A DNA stretch of 64,000 nt from Madurella fahalii. Lineage: Eukaryota > Ascomycota > Sordariomycetes > Sordariales. The DNA lies in NCBI GenBank assembly GCA_029876055.1, contig CM056876.1, forward strand, positions 868,001-932,000. The letters run 5' to 3'. Made by a program: the position numbers and the translations under genes. Each line of letters begins with the position of its first letter. Position 1 is the stretch's first letter. Under the pieces are notes generated by a model. It had not been told where the DNA came from, did not search any database, and worked only from the letters and a program-made list of their open reading frames with translations. Shown piece by piece: positions 47,301 through 57,769 of this stretch.

Positions 47301-48375
47301 GTGCAACAGCCTAGGCCCTCGCATGGTGCAGCAAACCATGCTTCGCCAATCCTCAGTCTAGGACTTGTGACACAATCTAGACTTTTACATCATGAAAGAA
47401 CCACGGCAGAGGGGATCCAAAGGGGGTCTCGGGACCGAGGACACCCTCATCGGCTTTCGGCTAGGACCCGTGACCAAGCGAAGGAAGCGGCTGTGACCGA
47501 CAATACTTGTTTCAACAGGCTCCAGTGGGGGCTTCAGCGGCGTCATGTGTATCCGCACTCGGTGATAGAGCAAAAGATGTGTTTGGTTGGGGGCGGTGAT
47601 GCCCTTCTGTGGCGGCTTACGTTATCCTTTCGGATTACTAGACGGCGGCTGGAAACGGCTGCCTCGAACCCATCCACAAGTGTCGTCGAATGGGTTATAG
47701 GCTCTTTAATCCGTATGTCAAATCATAGCTCGAATAAGTTTCACGTGCTGTGCCCGAGACATGCCACTGATGTCTCCGCTTTATCCTTAGCGGCTGTCCT
47801 TCAAGTAACCTCGCCGTGCGCTGATTGCCGTCAGCCCCGGGAATTAATCAGCATTTGAGCAATCATCCCTCCCTACTGCATCGCTTTCCATTTGCTTGTC
47901 CTTGAAGTCCGTCCCTCCGGTATGGTCACTCTAGTGGTACAGATACATCGTATCTACTACTGGCGCTGATCGGTGTGGAGGGTGGCATTCGTCACCTAGT
48001 GTATATGTCAACCCCCCTACAAAGTTGCCCCGTGAGGCACATACATACCTTAGGACCGTTTGCTAGCACCGCTTGTCCTATTTTAATTCGTAGGCTGTTT
48101 ACTGTGCACCCATTACATCCATACTAATGTCTAGATGTGGCGGTTGTTCTATGAGTATTGCGTGTCTGACGCGCAGCCGCTCCATGTCGGCAGATATAAG
48201 AATGATTCCATCTCCTTACAAACTGTTCAGTTCTAACGAACCGCTACCCCTCCACCTTTCCGAACACTTGTCGAGGACACCATTACCCTACTTTCATTCA
48301 CATCTGCCCTCTAATATTATCTCGATCTGAGCATTGTTACCCTCCCACAAACAGAGAAAAAACAACCAACGCACC
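44389..48375. other. Long gene-poor stretch, 4 kb
   Basis: No supported gene. Short frames only, including one of 66 aa at 45946-46146, with a low-complexity TATATATATAAATATG near 45812-45828. AT content is higher than in the surrounding genes. Possibly a degraded mobile-element region, but I could not identify any. Confidence 0.45.
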
Positions 48376-48956
48376 ATGTCTCTTGCGCGGTTTTTGACAC
48401 CAATCCTCATTCTGCTGACTGCCTCCGCAGTTGCGCACGTCCGGCTGAATGTTACCGCAGTTGGTGCACAAAATGGTGTCTCGACTCTGGAGTGCTGGGA
48501 GATGGATTCGCCCTTTTTTACATCTGACGACATGCACGAAACTGGTGCCAAAGTTACCCAGCTGGGCAATGTCTCTACTCTGTCCTTGTCTGTCAGCCCG
48601 CCGGGGCGACTGATAAGCAGACATAACACCCCTAGGAACCAGTACGCCCATATGTCTTGGCCATTACGTGTTGGTAGCTAACGTGATACAGATGGGTTAT
48701 TCTGCTTCAAGGCTTTGTACAACTTACGCTTCCCCATGACAACTCCACCGGCGCTTATATGACGCCTGGGGCATTGGGCCTCATTTTTGCGGCTGACACC
48801 CCCGATGTTAGCCGCAGTGGCCACATCAGTAGGATGCTTGGCAACACCGAGGCCATCTACCTTCAGATCCCAACTAGAGACGGAAAGGTTCCGAAGCATA
48901 AAAAACTGCACATGGGTCCCTGTGTTCCTGAGGAGACGGGTGGTTGGAGGCTATGA
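48376..48956 (+). CDS. Secreted cupin-like (RmlC-type) protein, 176 aa
   Basis: A start at 48376 gives a signal peptide MSLARFLTPILILLTASAVAHV, and a 50-nt intron (48642-48691, GTACGC..ACAG) joins two frames into 176 aa. The mature protein matches a small-secreted-protein family widespread in ascomycetes, with the diagnostic stretches LECWEMDSPF, NQWVILLQGFVQLTLPHDNSTGAY, ALGLIFAADTPDVSRSGH and EAIYLQIPTRDGKVPKHK. These form a single cupin-like beta barrel without an obvious metal site. Biochemical function is not known to me. GGWRL at the end is followed by TGA. The nearest neighbours are a 4-kb empty stretch and a DNA transposon relic. Antisense frames over the same interval are shadows. 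Confidence 0.83.
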
Positions 48957-49236
48957 TCTCATGGGAAAGACGAAGACACCACGTCCCAAAGAGCATGGTA
49001 CCGGTTAAAGTTAGAGTTCACATCCTATCAGCTTAGATGAAATGCCTCCCCTTATACTCCAGGGCAGGATAGATCTAGCGAAAATATAGTCTTTGTTTCG
49101 CAGTAACTAGTACGGTATAATACTAGTAACACCATCCATTTTACATTTGGCAAACCACATCGTTGAAATAACTTAATAAACAAACACTATAATAACAATT
49201 CAACCGGGGGTATCGGCGTTTGAATCCTTTTCTTTC

Positions 49237-49299
49237 TTTTTTTTTTTTTTTTTTGCCCCCCCCCGGGGGGGGGGGTTCTATATATATATATATATATAT
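49237..49299. repeat. Compound simple repeat: T18, G, C9, G11, TTC, (TA)n
   Basis: T18 (49237-49254) is followed by nine C (49256-49264), eleven G (49265-49275) and about ten TA units (49279-49299). The C9G11 block is a perfect inverted repeat without a loop, and the (TA)n block is also self-complementary. It lies 25-90 bp outside the left end of the pogo-type element. Confidence 0.85.
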
Positions 49300-49324
49300 T
49301 TGTTTCAACTATCATTCTCAAATA

Positions 49325-50472
49325 ACGTATTTGATAAGCGAGTCGTACAGATAAGAGAGTCGTCACAGTCCCCACCACCCTACAACAACTATCCTCAATT
49401 ACAAAACAGTAACACTAGGAACCAACTATAATTACATCAGAAACAGCTGAATCTAACGATTCTACAGCCTCCTTGCAAGTACAGGCATTATAGCCAGGCT
49501 TGCCACACACACCACAGCACCGTATCTTCGTACGACCCCCCCCCCCTGTACTACTATCACCCGGCTATGTACCTTCAACTACCTCCCTACCTCCATCCTT
49601 CTGGGCCAATAGATCGTATACAGCCTGTACAGTAAGTGATTCTCTAAGCTATACACATGTTCTTTTGGCTCTCCGGTGCTTGCTTAGCACTTCGTTGGCC
49701 TTGCGGAGCGAAGAGACCTCTATATAAAAAAGAGCTACCTCGTGCATTACAGCTGTTGTACTCTTTGTTAGTTAGTCTACTGCAGCCAATATTGAAGTCG
49801 GGGAGCTGTTTTGGTAGTTAGCAATACAGGTCTTTATAGCCGTTGACTGTACGTTGGCTTCTCGGGGGTTATATGGCGTCTGGAAGACCCAAGGTTATGC
49901 CGTACTTGGTCTTGGTATTTTGTACAAGTACAAACCACTCGCCAATAACCTTTGGATCCTCGCATTTGGCCCTCTGGTAGTCGTATCGACGTACCCAACG
50001 TATATTGAGCTCTAGCTGGCATTTGACAAAGTTGTAGGCCCATCGCTTGCCGACAGGGGGCGCGTCGCATACGCGTAACAGTTGGTTGGCCATATCTTCT
50101 ACACCAGACAGTCTAGGCGGAAATTCATGTGAAACTAGCTCAATTATATATCGAACAATAGCCTCCTCTTCAGAATCAGTGAGCCGGCGTGAATTGGCTG
50201 GAAGATCGCGTCGTGCAGGCTTGCCAGCGCGTCGGTCAGGAGGGTTATAGGCGGTATATCGTAGAACGCAGCTGCAGCTCGGAGGCTTAATTTTTCATCT
50301 TTTTGAAGAGCTTCGAGGACCAAGAGTATCCTGGCTTCCTTTGAAGTAGGAGGCATATTGGGTTGTGGAGAAAATTGATGTTAGGTGAAAACAGGACGCG
50401 TTGTGGTAGGGACTGTACGACTCGCTTATCTGTACGACTCGCTTATCTGTACGACTCGCTTATCAAATTCGT
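49325..50472. mobile_element. Non-autonomous pogo/Fot1-type DNA transposon, about 1.15 kb, TA target
   Basis: Both ends carry ACG(T/A)ATTTGATAAGCGAGTCGTACAGATAAG pointing inwards: the left end at 49325 reads forward and the right end at 50472 reads as its reverse complement. Each is flanked by TA (49323-49324 and 50473-50474), the duplicated target of pogo/Tc1 elements. The terminal repeats are made of tandem 17-bp units ATAAGCGAGTCGTACAG, at least three copies on the right and one perfect plus one mutated on the left, then GTCCC(T/C)ACCAC. Inside, on the minus strand, lie only N- and C-terminal pieces of a pogo transposase, so the copy cannot move without help. Part of the central DDE region is missing. 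Confidence 0.88.
49590..50356 (-). pseudogene. Truncated pogo-type transposase (Psq/CENP-B-like HTH N-terminus)
   Basis: From 50356 the frame reads MPPTSKEARILLVLEALQKD with SLRAAAAFYDIPPITLL, the pipsqueak helix-turn-helix of fungal Fot1/pogo transposases. It then shifts frame; near 50090-49870 the CENP-B-type HTH piece DAPPVGKRWAYNFVKCQLEL..RYDYQRAKCEDPKVIGEWF follows in another frame. Near 49720-49600 a third frame gives the C-terminal EVSSLRKANEVLSKHRRAKR. The DDE catalytic core between the second and third piece is absent and frames are broken, so no active enzyme is encoded. The order of pieces matches the full-length family. Confidence 0.8.
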
Positions 50473-50967
50473 TAACCATGATTTATACGGCAGTAAAGAG
50501 AGAAGACATGAAACGATAATCCTCTTGCCTCGTAGATTATTCTTCTGGAAATCAACCCATGGGTAAAGCTTCAAAGACTAACATCTCCAGACAAAGTGTG
50601 TGTCTGGGTCAAAGCTCCTATCAGCATTGGAAAGCTGCATTAATAGGCGCAATATTAGTGGCTAAATCATTGTAAAGACCACCTATAATGCTAACATTGC
50701 AACGGGCGATGGGCCAAGAAGCGCAGTTCTGAGGTATCGAGCAATAAATGATCCTAGATATGGTGATAATATCGGAATGCTGAGTAAAAGAGAAGCTCAA
50801 GCGTTGCTCAACACCACAATCTTGGACGCAGAGACTACCCCTTTATCCAGTGAGCGACTGACATCGCGGAGTATCAACTTGTGTATCTCAGGCTGGCGGC
50901 ATTTCCCCTTTTTCCGCTTCCTTTATTGCGTGACGGCGTATGGGTAAATAATATATCGCTATGGCAT

Positions 50968-52329
50968 CTACCGCCCCGTCTCCACCCCGAAAGGCAATGG
51001 CTTCCACAAAACCTTCCTCCCAAACCACCACAGCTCGTCTTGCCATGTATTCCAGAAGTGGCTGCCAAATGGCGTTACTCTAGTGATATACTGAATCCCC
51101 AGCGCATCCAACGCCGTCTGCAACTCTCGCGCCTGGGGAAACACAAAATCATACAGGCCATACGCAACCATAATGCCCTTCTGCATTAGTCCAGGGTTGG
51201 CAGCAACCGATGCGGCGTCGATGTAAGGCGCGTTGGTGGCGGGCGAGAACATGCCATAGTAGTCGAACTTGTCGGTGGCGTTGACAAACATCTCGTACGC
51301 CAACACGCCGCCCATCGACAGCCCGGCGAAGGCGCGGCAGCTCGCGTTCCGGCAGACGTCGAAGTGCTCCTCGACCCAGGGGAACAGGAACTTCTCAAAG
51401 TTCTCGCGCACGCGGTGAGCCGGGGGGATGGGCACGCTGAGAGATCGGTTCCCGTAGATGAAGCGCGGGCCGTCGGCGTCGAGGTTGTAGAAGGACGGCG
51501 TCACCACTACCGTCGGTGGGATGTGGCCGAGGCGGATCAAGTTGTCCATGATGTGGCTCATGCGCCCGAGGTTCTCCCAGTCGGCGCCGTTGCCGCCGGC
51601 CCCGTGCGACAGGTACAGAAGCGGGTACTCCTTGCCCGGCACGCTGCCATACTCGGCGGGCAGGTATATCGAGAAGTCGTGCACATCTGGGCCTGGATGG
51701 ATGGAGCCCGGCGAGGTGTAGTTTACCGTCTTGACAGTGCCGCGATGACCCTCCGGCGCGTCGAGGGCGTAGTCAAAGTTGGTGTTGAGCTCCGGCGAGG
51801 CCTGGAACTCGGCGTTGAAGGGCACCTGGAAGTTTGACGACACCTGGTCGCCGCGCACGTTCATGAAGGGAGGCATGTCCGGGTCGATGACGAGGTGGCC
51901 CGTGTCGATGCTGCAGTTGGGCGCGTAGTTGCAGTTGACAAGGTATGCGAAGCTGTAGGTGCCGCTGGGTAGCGGGGTGGTGTACGTCCACACGCCCTCT
52001 TCGGGCTCGGAAAGGTTCATCTCATACGGCCACCTGTAGGCAGGTTCGGCCGGCAGACGCGGCCAAGGGTTGCTAACATAGAAATCCCCGGGCTGGTAGT
52101 CGTGCGGGTCGTAGCGCCCGTTACTGCGGTACTCGGTGCCCGTTGTGTGGAACTGATCGGTGAAGGGTTGCATGCTGCCACCGATCAGAACTCGCTCCGC
52201 CGTCGCATTGACATATCGGAAGTCTACCTCGTAGCCGGTGGGGCCGCGGTCGGTTTTGCGGATTGTCACGGAAGCCGAAGCTTTGTAGGCGAGTAGCCCA
52301 GTAAGAGCAAGGCTTGCGCGGACGACCAT
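50968..52329 (-). CDS. Secreted CE1-family esterase with N-terminal CBM48-like domain, 453 aa
   Basis: A single exon from 52329. A signal peptide (about residues 1-20) is followed by an immunoglobulin-like CBM48/E-set region (about 30-160: GSMQPFTDQF, WTYTTPLPSGTYSFAYLV, IDPDMPPF). Then comes the alpha/beta-hydrolase esterase D core: YPLLYLSHGAGGNGADW, the nucleophile elbow GLSMGG with Ser-338, Asp-394 in GLYDFVF as the likely acid, and His-424 in GSHFWNTW. This two-domain layout is shared by fungal and bacterial feruloyl/acetyl esterases of CE1 that act on plant polysaccharide side chains, although some members only cleave model esters. Several Asn-X-Ser/Thr sites fit secretion. All catalytic residues present and length normal. 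Neighbours do not form an obvious operon-like unit, but the window holds other biomass enzymes. Confidence 0.92.
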   Translation of the reverse strand: MVVRASLALTGLLAYKASASVTIRKTDRGPTGYEVDFRYVNATAERVLIGGSMQPFTDQFHTTGTEYRSNGRYDPHDYQPGDFYVSNPWPRLPAEPAYRWPYEMNLSEPEEGVWTYTTPLPSGTYSFAYLVNCNYAPNCSIDTGHLVIDPDMPPFMNVRGDQVSSNFQVPFNAEFQASPELNTNFDYALDAPEGHRGTVKTVNYTSPGSIHPGPDVHDFSIYLPAEYGSVPGKEYPLLYLSHGAGGNGADWENLGRMSHIMDNLIRLGHIPPTVVVTPSFYNLDADGPRFIYGNRSLSVPIPPAHRVRENFEKFLFPWVEEHFDVCRNASCRAFAGLSMGGVLAYEMFVNATDKFDYYGMFSPATNAPYIDAASVAANPGLMQKGIMVAYGLYDFVFPQARELQTALDALGIQYITRVTPFGSHFWNTWQDELWWFGRKVLWKPLPFGVETGR

Positions 52330-52393
52330 GTTAACGCGATAGGACGATGCTGAAACGCTCTCCCGCGCGGCGGATTTGGCGTATCAGGCCCGC

Positions 52394-52401
52394 TTTATAT
52401 T
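52394..52401 (-). promoter_or_regulatory. TATA-like element before the CE1 esterase
   Basis: On the minus strand the sequence GAATATAAAG lies 65-72 nt upstream of the ATG at 52329, a typical core-promoter distance. No CRE or XYR1-type cluster was scored. Confidence 0.4.
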
Positions 52402-52858
52402 CGGGGTCTGTCCCGGCGCGCTGTGTTTTGGTTCCGGGGCACCCGGTTCCGCCAACCGCAGGCTAATGGGGCATCCGGTGGATAAATTGCATCATCCTCG
52501 AGGACATTCCGAGGCACCGACCAACGTAACTATGTATGATGTTCGGCCCAGACCTGCCCATTCCAGGTGCCTGTTACAGGTTGGTTCACGGATACACGGT
52601 GTATCTTAAACTTATACCTAAAAAGAATGTTCGCTCATCCTCCCAAAGCCACTTACCAAGATACCCAATACTTTCCGACCAGACTTGGCAACTCTGCCCC
52701 AAGTCACTAATTCCATTCGCCAGATAATTCGGCAGAGAGTGGTCGTGATCAGGCGGTTAGCATTCAGTACCAGTGACTGTACAACGGTCGGATTGCCATG
52801 TTAGTAGTATTACTTCTGCTATTGGGCCGTAATTAATCGCTGCGCAGACCGCTCTCCA

Positions 52859-53570
52859 TTATTGCAAGCAAGATTGTGCTTGGAAACTCTTGGGGTCGCT
52901 TGTGACAATGACCTTCACGAAGTCTTCAACCAACCAGCTAGTTCTTCGAGCTTTCTGAGCATGCTCCGGGACTGTCATGGTCAAGTCAACCATTTTCTCA
53001 CCCATGTCGAAATATTTCTCGCGCAGCCCCCACAGTGTTGTCACCCGTGTGCTTGACAGGATTCCATTTCGGCAATATCGTAGTGTGGTACACGTCCCCC
53101 TCCATACTCTGAATGTTTGAGATTTCCAAGTAAGAATCAAGGTTCATAACAGTGAAATACCGGAGGCTCATCTCCACTGAGAATTTTGAATGTAAAGCTC
53201 AGCTCCTCTCTATGGCGGACCTCGTAATACCCTTTGGGATTCGGGCCTTTCAAGTTGCAGTGGATAGAGAAGGAGCGCTCAGACGGCAAATGGGGAGCAT
53301 TGATCTGAATTGCCCCGAAGATCTTGGACGTCACCAGATGCTCTAGAAGTTTGACTAAGCGACCCGGACCTACTGTCTCCGTGGTGTCCAAGGGAATCAG
53401 GGCAAGTCAGAAATTTGTCCGCCCATGGCGGCTTGAACTTCATAGGAGCAATTCTCGTTGACGATGATGATGAAAAGATACGGTGCCTCGTCTCTGGCTT
53501 CGATGCAAACACGCACGTGGGACCCATGTTCCAGAACCCCCAACTCGTCAATACCCGACAATCCAGGCGT
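52859..53570 (-). pseudogene. Remnant of a caspase-associated C-terminal domain
   Basis: Three frames in succession on the minus strand resemble the beta-rich C-terminal domain that follows the caspase (C14) domain in fungal proteins: SHVRVCIEARDEAPYLFIIIV..CSYEVQAAMGGQISDLP near 53480-53390, then VGPGRLVKLLEHLVTSKIFGAIQINAPHLPSE..YYEVRHREELSFTFKIL near 53370-53150, then GEKMVDLTMTVPEHAQKARRTSWLVEDFVKVIVTSDPKSF to a stop at 52859. The frame changes at about 53395 and again between 53150 and 53000. The catalytic domain itself is not visible upstream, so this is a relic or the tail of a split gene. The assignment relies on pattern memory, not on a database search. Confidence 0.55.
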
Positions 53571-53733
53571 TAGCCAGATTCAGACCTTGTTTGTGCTGAT
53601 GGAACTGATTTTCTTAGATTGCCACGTGCGGTGCCTCTCCACAACAGGGTGGTTGAATCCGACCGCCAGGATTACCTCCGGTTTTCTCCTGACAACTATC
53701 TTCACTGCCATTCCACCGCTTTCAATTATACTA

Positions 53734-53962
53734 GTGAGTTGGGGAAAACTGTCCACAGAAGGCGGGACCCTCTGGTCCATGGGCCCAACTTACTACCTAG
53801 GATGGCGCTCCGGGGCCTGGAACGTGCCGTAGGCCAATTTTTCTTTTGCACCATAAATAGGGCTATCCTGGCCATTGTTCTTTAGACAGGACAATCAATT
53901 CAGCACTCTTTTCCACACCTTTTCCGGGCTCAATTGGCAGCTTTCTTTGAGTACAAGGAGAT
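53734..53962 (+). repeat. Dispersed direct repeat, copy A
   Basis: GAGTTGGGGAAAACTGTCC.. through GACAGGACAATCAATTCAGCACTCTTTTCC to CTTTCTTTGAGTACAAGG is found again, in the same orientation with substitutions and small gaps, at 59371-59562. About 80 percent identity by eye. Lies directly upstream (in the minus direction) of the caspase-associated remnant, so it may be a duplicated promoter region or a mobile-element end. Confidence 0.8.
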
Positions 53963-54599
53963 TTAGTGGTTTTAATATCCAATGCAAACGAGGCTTCTCC
54001 TTGAAGTTTCCCTCAGGGTCAAACTCGAGATCAGATCACACACCACTTTCTCTTTGTATTTAAGTCGTCTTCCTTTTCCTACTACAGTAAATAGATTTCA
54101 GACTTCAATTCAACAACGTATGTTTCCCACAGTCTATGACGAGCTCCTTGCAGGCGTGACAATTTTACATACCTGAAGTGGGTTTCCAGGACCCCAAGTG
54201 TAGTTAGGCACCGTAATAATTTAGCGATAAATTCAATAGATCTCTCAAAAGCATATTTCAAGATATCTAGTATACAGTACCATGTTCATTAATGGACTAG
54301 CAGTTGATGTTTGAAAATGGTGACGTTGTATATATAAGGGGCGCTGTGGCATCCAAGATTAAAATGTTCGCAACGATCATAAGACTGATTCTGAAAGCAT
54401 CCATACCAGGGGCCCATACTTTATTACACTTGGGCTACAACAACTCCTACTAGTTATCCCCAATAGCCACCACAGTCCCCCTTTTCATGCTAGAAGAATC
54501 AAGCTTTGCATCAGAACCAAATGGCCTATTGTACACTTCGGTAACAACCCAGGCATTCCAACCACACTGATGGTTACCATTCTCGTCCGCAGGACGTAG

Positions 54600-54860
54600 G
54601 CCAGCTCAAATTCAACGCCGCGTGCGGCAACAAACCGAGAGTCTCCATACGACCTGAGCCACGACTGAAGTTCTGAACCACTGCCTTCTCTCCCGAATCC
54701 TCAAGTTTGCGTGAGTTGGCCGGAGTATCGCATCGTCCAGGCCGGCCGGCAAGGAATTGCGAATGGTTCGATCGGCGGTGTTGTATATTTTCGTTGCGGT
54801 TCGGATGGAAGCCACGATTTGTTATAAAGAAATGGAGTGTTCAAAGCAGGAGAGTCGCGT
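54600..54860 (-). pseudogene. Second pogo-type transposase fragment
   Basis: The minus strand reads ASIRTATKIYNTADRTIRNSLPAGLDDAILRPTHANLRIRE, which resembles the Psq-type HTH followed by the linker of Fot1-like transposases, more diverged than the copy at 49590-50356 and without recognisable TIRs. Downstream another frame gives GDSRFVAARGVEFELAYVLRTR, possibly the continuation. Not an active element. Confidence 0.42.
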
Positions 54861-54966
54861 CGCGTGAAAAGTGCGGCGCTCGTTTATAATGCATGTTTGC
54901 ACGTACATTAATTATGAGGTGAGCAAGAAGCGGCCCCGTCACCATCAAGCAGCAGACCGCAGATAA

Positions 54967-56742
54967 TTAAGCGAAGTGTGGCGTATTGAGCGACATGGCC
55001 ATGAGCAGGCCAGAGATCAGACCGGCGATGGGGAGCGTTAGGACCCAACCGGTAAAGATGAAGCCCATCTGGCGCCAATTCACGGCGCCAAAGTCGAGGT
55101 TCATCAGGGCGACACCAAAGACAGCACCCGTCAGGCACTGCGTTGTACTAACAGGCAGGCCCAGCCGGCTGGCAAGCAGCACGGTGATGGCTGCGCCAAG
55201 CTCCATGGAGTAACCGCGCGTCGGGCTGAGCTGCGTGATCTTGTTGCCCAGCGAGCGGATGATGTGATAGCCAAAGAACCAAAACCCGGCACCCAGCAAG
55301 AAACCCGCCACAACAAGGATCCACACGGGCGTGTTGACATCCTCCTCAACAGTACCGTGCTGCCAGACATCGTACGCAGTCACCCAAGGACCTACAGCGT
55401 TGGCGACGTCGTTGGAGCCGTGGGCGATGGACATCATCATGGCGCTCGCCACCTGGGCGTACGTCCACAAATGTTCGACGCGGTTATCGTAGCGTTTGGC
55501 GCGAGCATGCACATCGGCCAGCGCCAGCGACGAGTGCGTCACGCAGTCGCGCGTCACACCCTGCAGGAAGATGTATTTGACGAAGCCCCAGAGCCGCCGC
55601 GGGTGGTAGATGGGCAGGTGCCGTTTGGGCGCCAGGAAGCGGTCCTCCGGCTCCGGGATGCGCTTGATCCTGCCTTCCTTGATTGCGGTACGGATAGCTT
55701 CGGCGACGGCGGCCGGCTCTTGGTGGCTGTTCTCGGCGTCGTTCTGGGGGACTGGGCCCTCGGGTGTTGCTTGGTCCTTGGGCTGCTGCAACTCAGCCAG
55801 CACGCCGCCGGCAGAGGTGGTTTGGGCGGTGTGCTTCTGCTTCTCCACGTCGAGGCCCTCCGACTCTGTCGCATCGTCATAGTGCGCGCTCGCGTAGTAG
55901 TCCTTGACCACGTTGTCGCCCTTTGCGGGCCAGTACAGCGGGGGATCCTCCCTCCAGAGCAACGGACCCAGGGGGATGTGCCACACCCGGAGCCGCGTGT
56001 CCTGCTTGACCAGGCGGCGGTGGAAGTAGGGCATGAAGAAGACGTAGGCGATCACGAGGCAGCCGCCGAAGGTACCCAGCACGATACCGACGGCCCTACC
56101 GGTGCCAAGCTCGTCAAGGCCGATGCCAGGAGCCTCGATGGTGATGAACAGCGCGAGGACGCCGCCGGTGAAGGCCAGGTAGAAGGGAATAGCGCGGAGG
56201 GCTTTGGTAAGGGAATCTTCGCGCTCGAGGATAAAGAACTTTAATGTTGCGAAGAGGATAGCCGAAAAAGCGGCGGCCAGAAGGGGCGCGATAGCCCACG
56301 AGGCGGCAATCTGCGAGACGCTGCCGTCCTCCCACGCCCACTGCACCTGGGCCTGGGCGGCGATGCCGACGCCCACAAGAGCGCCGACGATTGTCTGAGT
56401 GGTCGATACAGGAAAGCCCAGGCGGGTAGCCAGGATAAGCCAGAAGGCGCTGCCAAACTCGGCGCAGGCCATGGCGAGGATAAGCACCTCGGGCGTGTTC
56501 TCAAAGCGCCTGATATCGATGATATCGCTCCTAATGGTGCCCGTGACACGGGCGCCCAGCGCCACAGCGCCGACAAACTCCGTTATCATGGACAGGACGC
56601 CGACTTGGGGCATGGTCAGTGTCCGCGCAGCCACGGATGTGGCGTACGAGTTGGCCACATCGTTGGCGCCATTACCGAAACTGCTCGCGCAGAACGCAAT
56701 GGTGATGAGGGCGATGATCCAGTCGTATCTGTGTAGGGGCAT
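54967..56742 (-). CDS. pho-4: High-affinity Na+/phosphate symporter, PHO-4/Pho89 family, 591 aa
   Basis: A single exon from 56742. It carries both copies of the PiT-family signature: GNGANDVANSYATSVAARTL at the N-terminus and GSNDVANAVGPWVTAY in the C-terminal half. Each is followed by the paired motif GFPVSTTQTIVGALVGVG or GLPVSTTQCLTGAVFGVA. Twelve or so hydrophobic segments are split by a central hydrophilic loop (about residues 285-400, with Gln/Pro/Glu-rich linker). These are diagnostic of plasma-membrane inorganic phosphate permeases; the fungal ones are derepressed on phosphate starvation by the Pho4/NUC-1 bHLH factor. A long antisense frame of 326 aa is a shadow. The flanks are decayed DNA, so this core transporter sits as an intact island. 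The symbol follows the Neurospora gene and is by similarity. Confidence 0.94.
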   Translation of the reverse strand: MPLHRYDWIIALITIAFCASSFGNGANDVANSYATSVAARTLTMPQVGVLSMITEFVGAVALGARVTGTIRSDIIDIRRFENTPEVLILAMACAEFGSAFWLILATRLGFPVSTTQTIVGALVGVGIAAQAQVQWAWEDGSVSQIAASWAIAPLLAAAFSAILFATLKFFILEREDSLTKALRAIPFYLAFTGGVLALFITIEAPGIGLDELGTGRAVGIVLGTFGGCLVIAYVFFMPYFHRRLVKQDTRLRVWHIPLGPLLWREDPPLYWPAKGDNVVKDYYASAHYDDATESEGLDVEKQKHTAQTTSAGGVLAELQQPKDQATPEGPVPQNDAENSHQEPAAVAEAIRTAIKEGRIKRIPEPEDRFLAPKRHLPIYHPRRLWGFVKYIFLQGVTRDCVTHSSLALADVHARAKRYDNRVEHLWTYAQVASAMMMSIAHGSNDVANAVGPWVTAYDVWQHGTVEEDVNTPVWILVVAGFLLGAGFWFFGYHIIRSLGNKITQLSPTRGYSMELGAAITVLLASRLGLPVSTTQCLTGAVFGVALMNLDFGAVNWRQMGFIFTGWVLTLPIAGLISGLLMAMSLNTPHFA

Positions 56743-57769
56743 GGCGGGCGACGTTCCGCGGCTATTGTTTTTCGATAGACAGCCCGTCGCATAAGGTTGC
56801 TGGTACGGGTACGTAAGAAAGGTCCAGATTCGGTCAACTAAGACACGATCATCCAGATATATAAAACCAGGACGATTTATCTCTTTGTTTTCCTACTCCT
56901 AGGCATCGGGTAACGCACGCCGAGGCTGCCAAGATGGATACCGAGACCAAAAGAAGCAGTTTATCAAAGTTTCTACGACGCCGTTGCATGGCACAGCACG
57001 TCCATCGCCAAAGTTATGCCGATCGGGAGATGCAGGCGTCAGCCAATCAAAACATGCAAATGAAGCACGTCGTCGCAAGGAGCTTTATTATTCACCCGCT
57101 TGGCTACCCTAGGGTGTGTGCCAAGTCAGCAGGGGCACAGCACAACATTGAAGAACTGTGTGGCTGCTAAGCGTAAAATGCCCTCCTTAGTGGAGTTAAC
57201 CCATCGCAGAAGAAACGAGACCCGCTACGGCGGGGCCCGTCACAGCTCTCCCCAGTTCTCTATACGCTGGTCCGTCCCGGGCCCTGGCCCCCTTTTTTTA
57301 CTGACTGAACGAACGGTCTGTGTGTAGTAAAACTGCCCCGACGCCAGTCGGAATCTACCTTTTCTATGGTCTAACCATGGATTAGGAGAGTACCAGTCCA
57401 CTAATTTGTACTTTAATTAGATATCGACTGCTATTACTGTCGCTTCATCCTTTTCCCAGTTTGAATGTCCAAGCAGCTACCGCGTCGAAAGTAGCTTCGA
57501 CTCGAGGATAAACTACAATGATGTCATGAGTCAAGCGGTTACTGCTTGGATAGTGAAAGTGCAAAAAACACATCTTCACCCACATGCTAATCAAAAGAAG
57601 AGGGAGGACAAAGGTGGCCAAATGTCAGATAGACAAGATAGACAAAACAAGCGAGGCCCAGGCAACCGCAACAACAGGCTCCTGCAGTCTAATCCGGTCA
57701 AAACGATTATACGGACAGCTCTCCTCTGGTAAGATTGTCCGCTCTAAGGAGCAACGGCCCTACTTAAGG
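56743..57769. other. Intergenic, phosphate permease upstream region
   Basis: About 1 kb. A TATATAAAACC stretch lies at about 56857-56867 (orientation opposite to the permease). No gene recognised. Short frames only. Confidence 0.45.

Noticed and set aside
55264..56244. 326-aa plus-strand ORF
   Set aside because: Exact antisense of the phosphate permease; low-complexity composition caused by GC-rich third positions.
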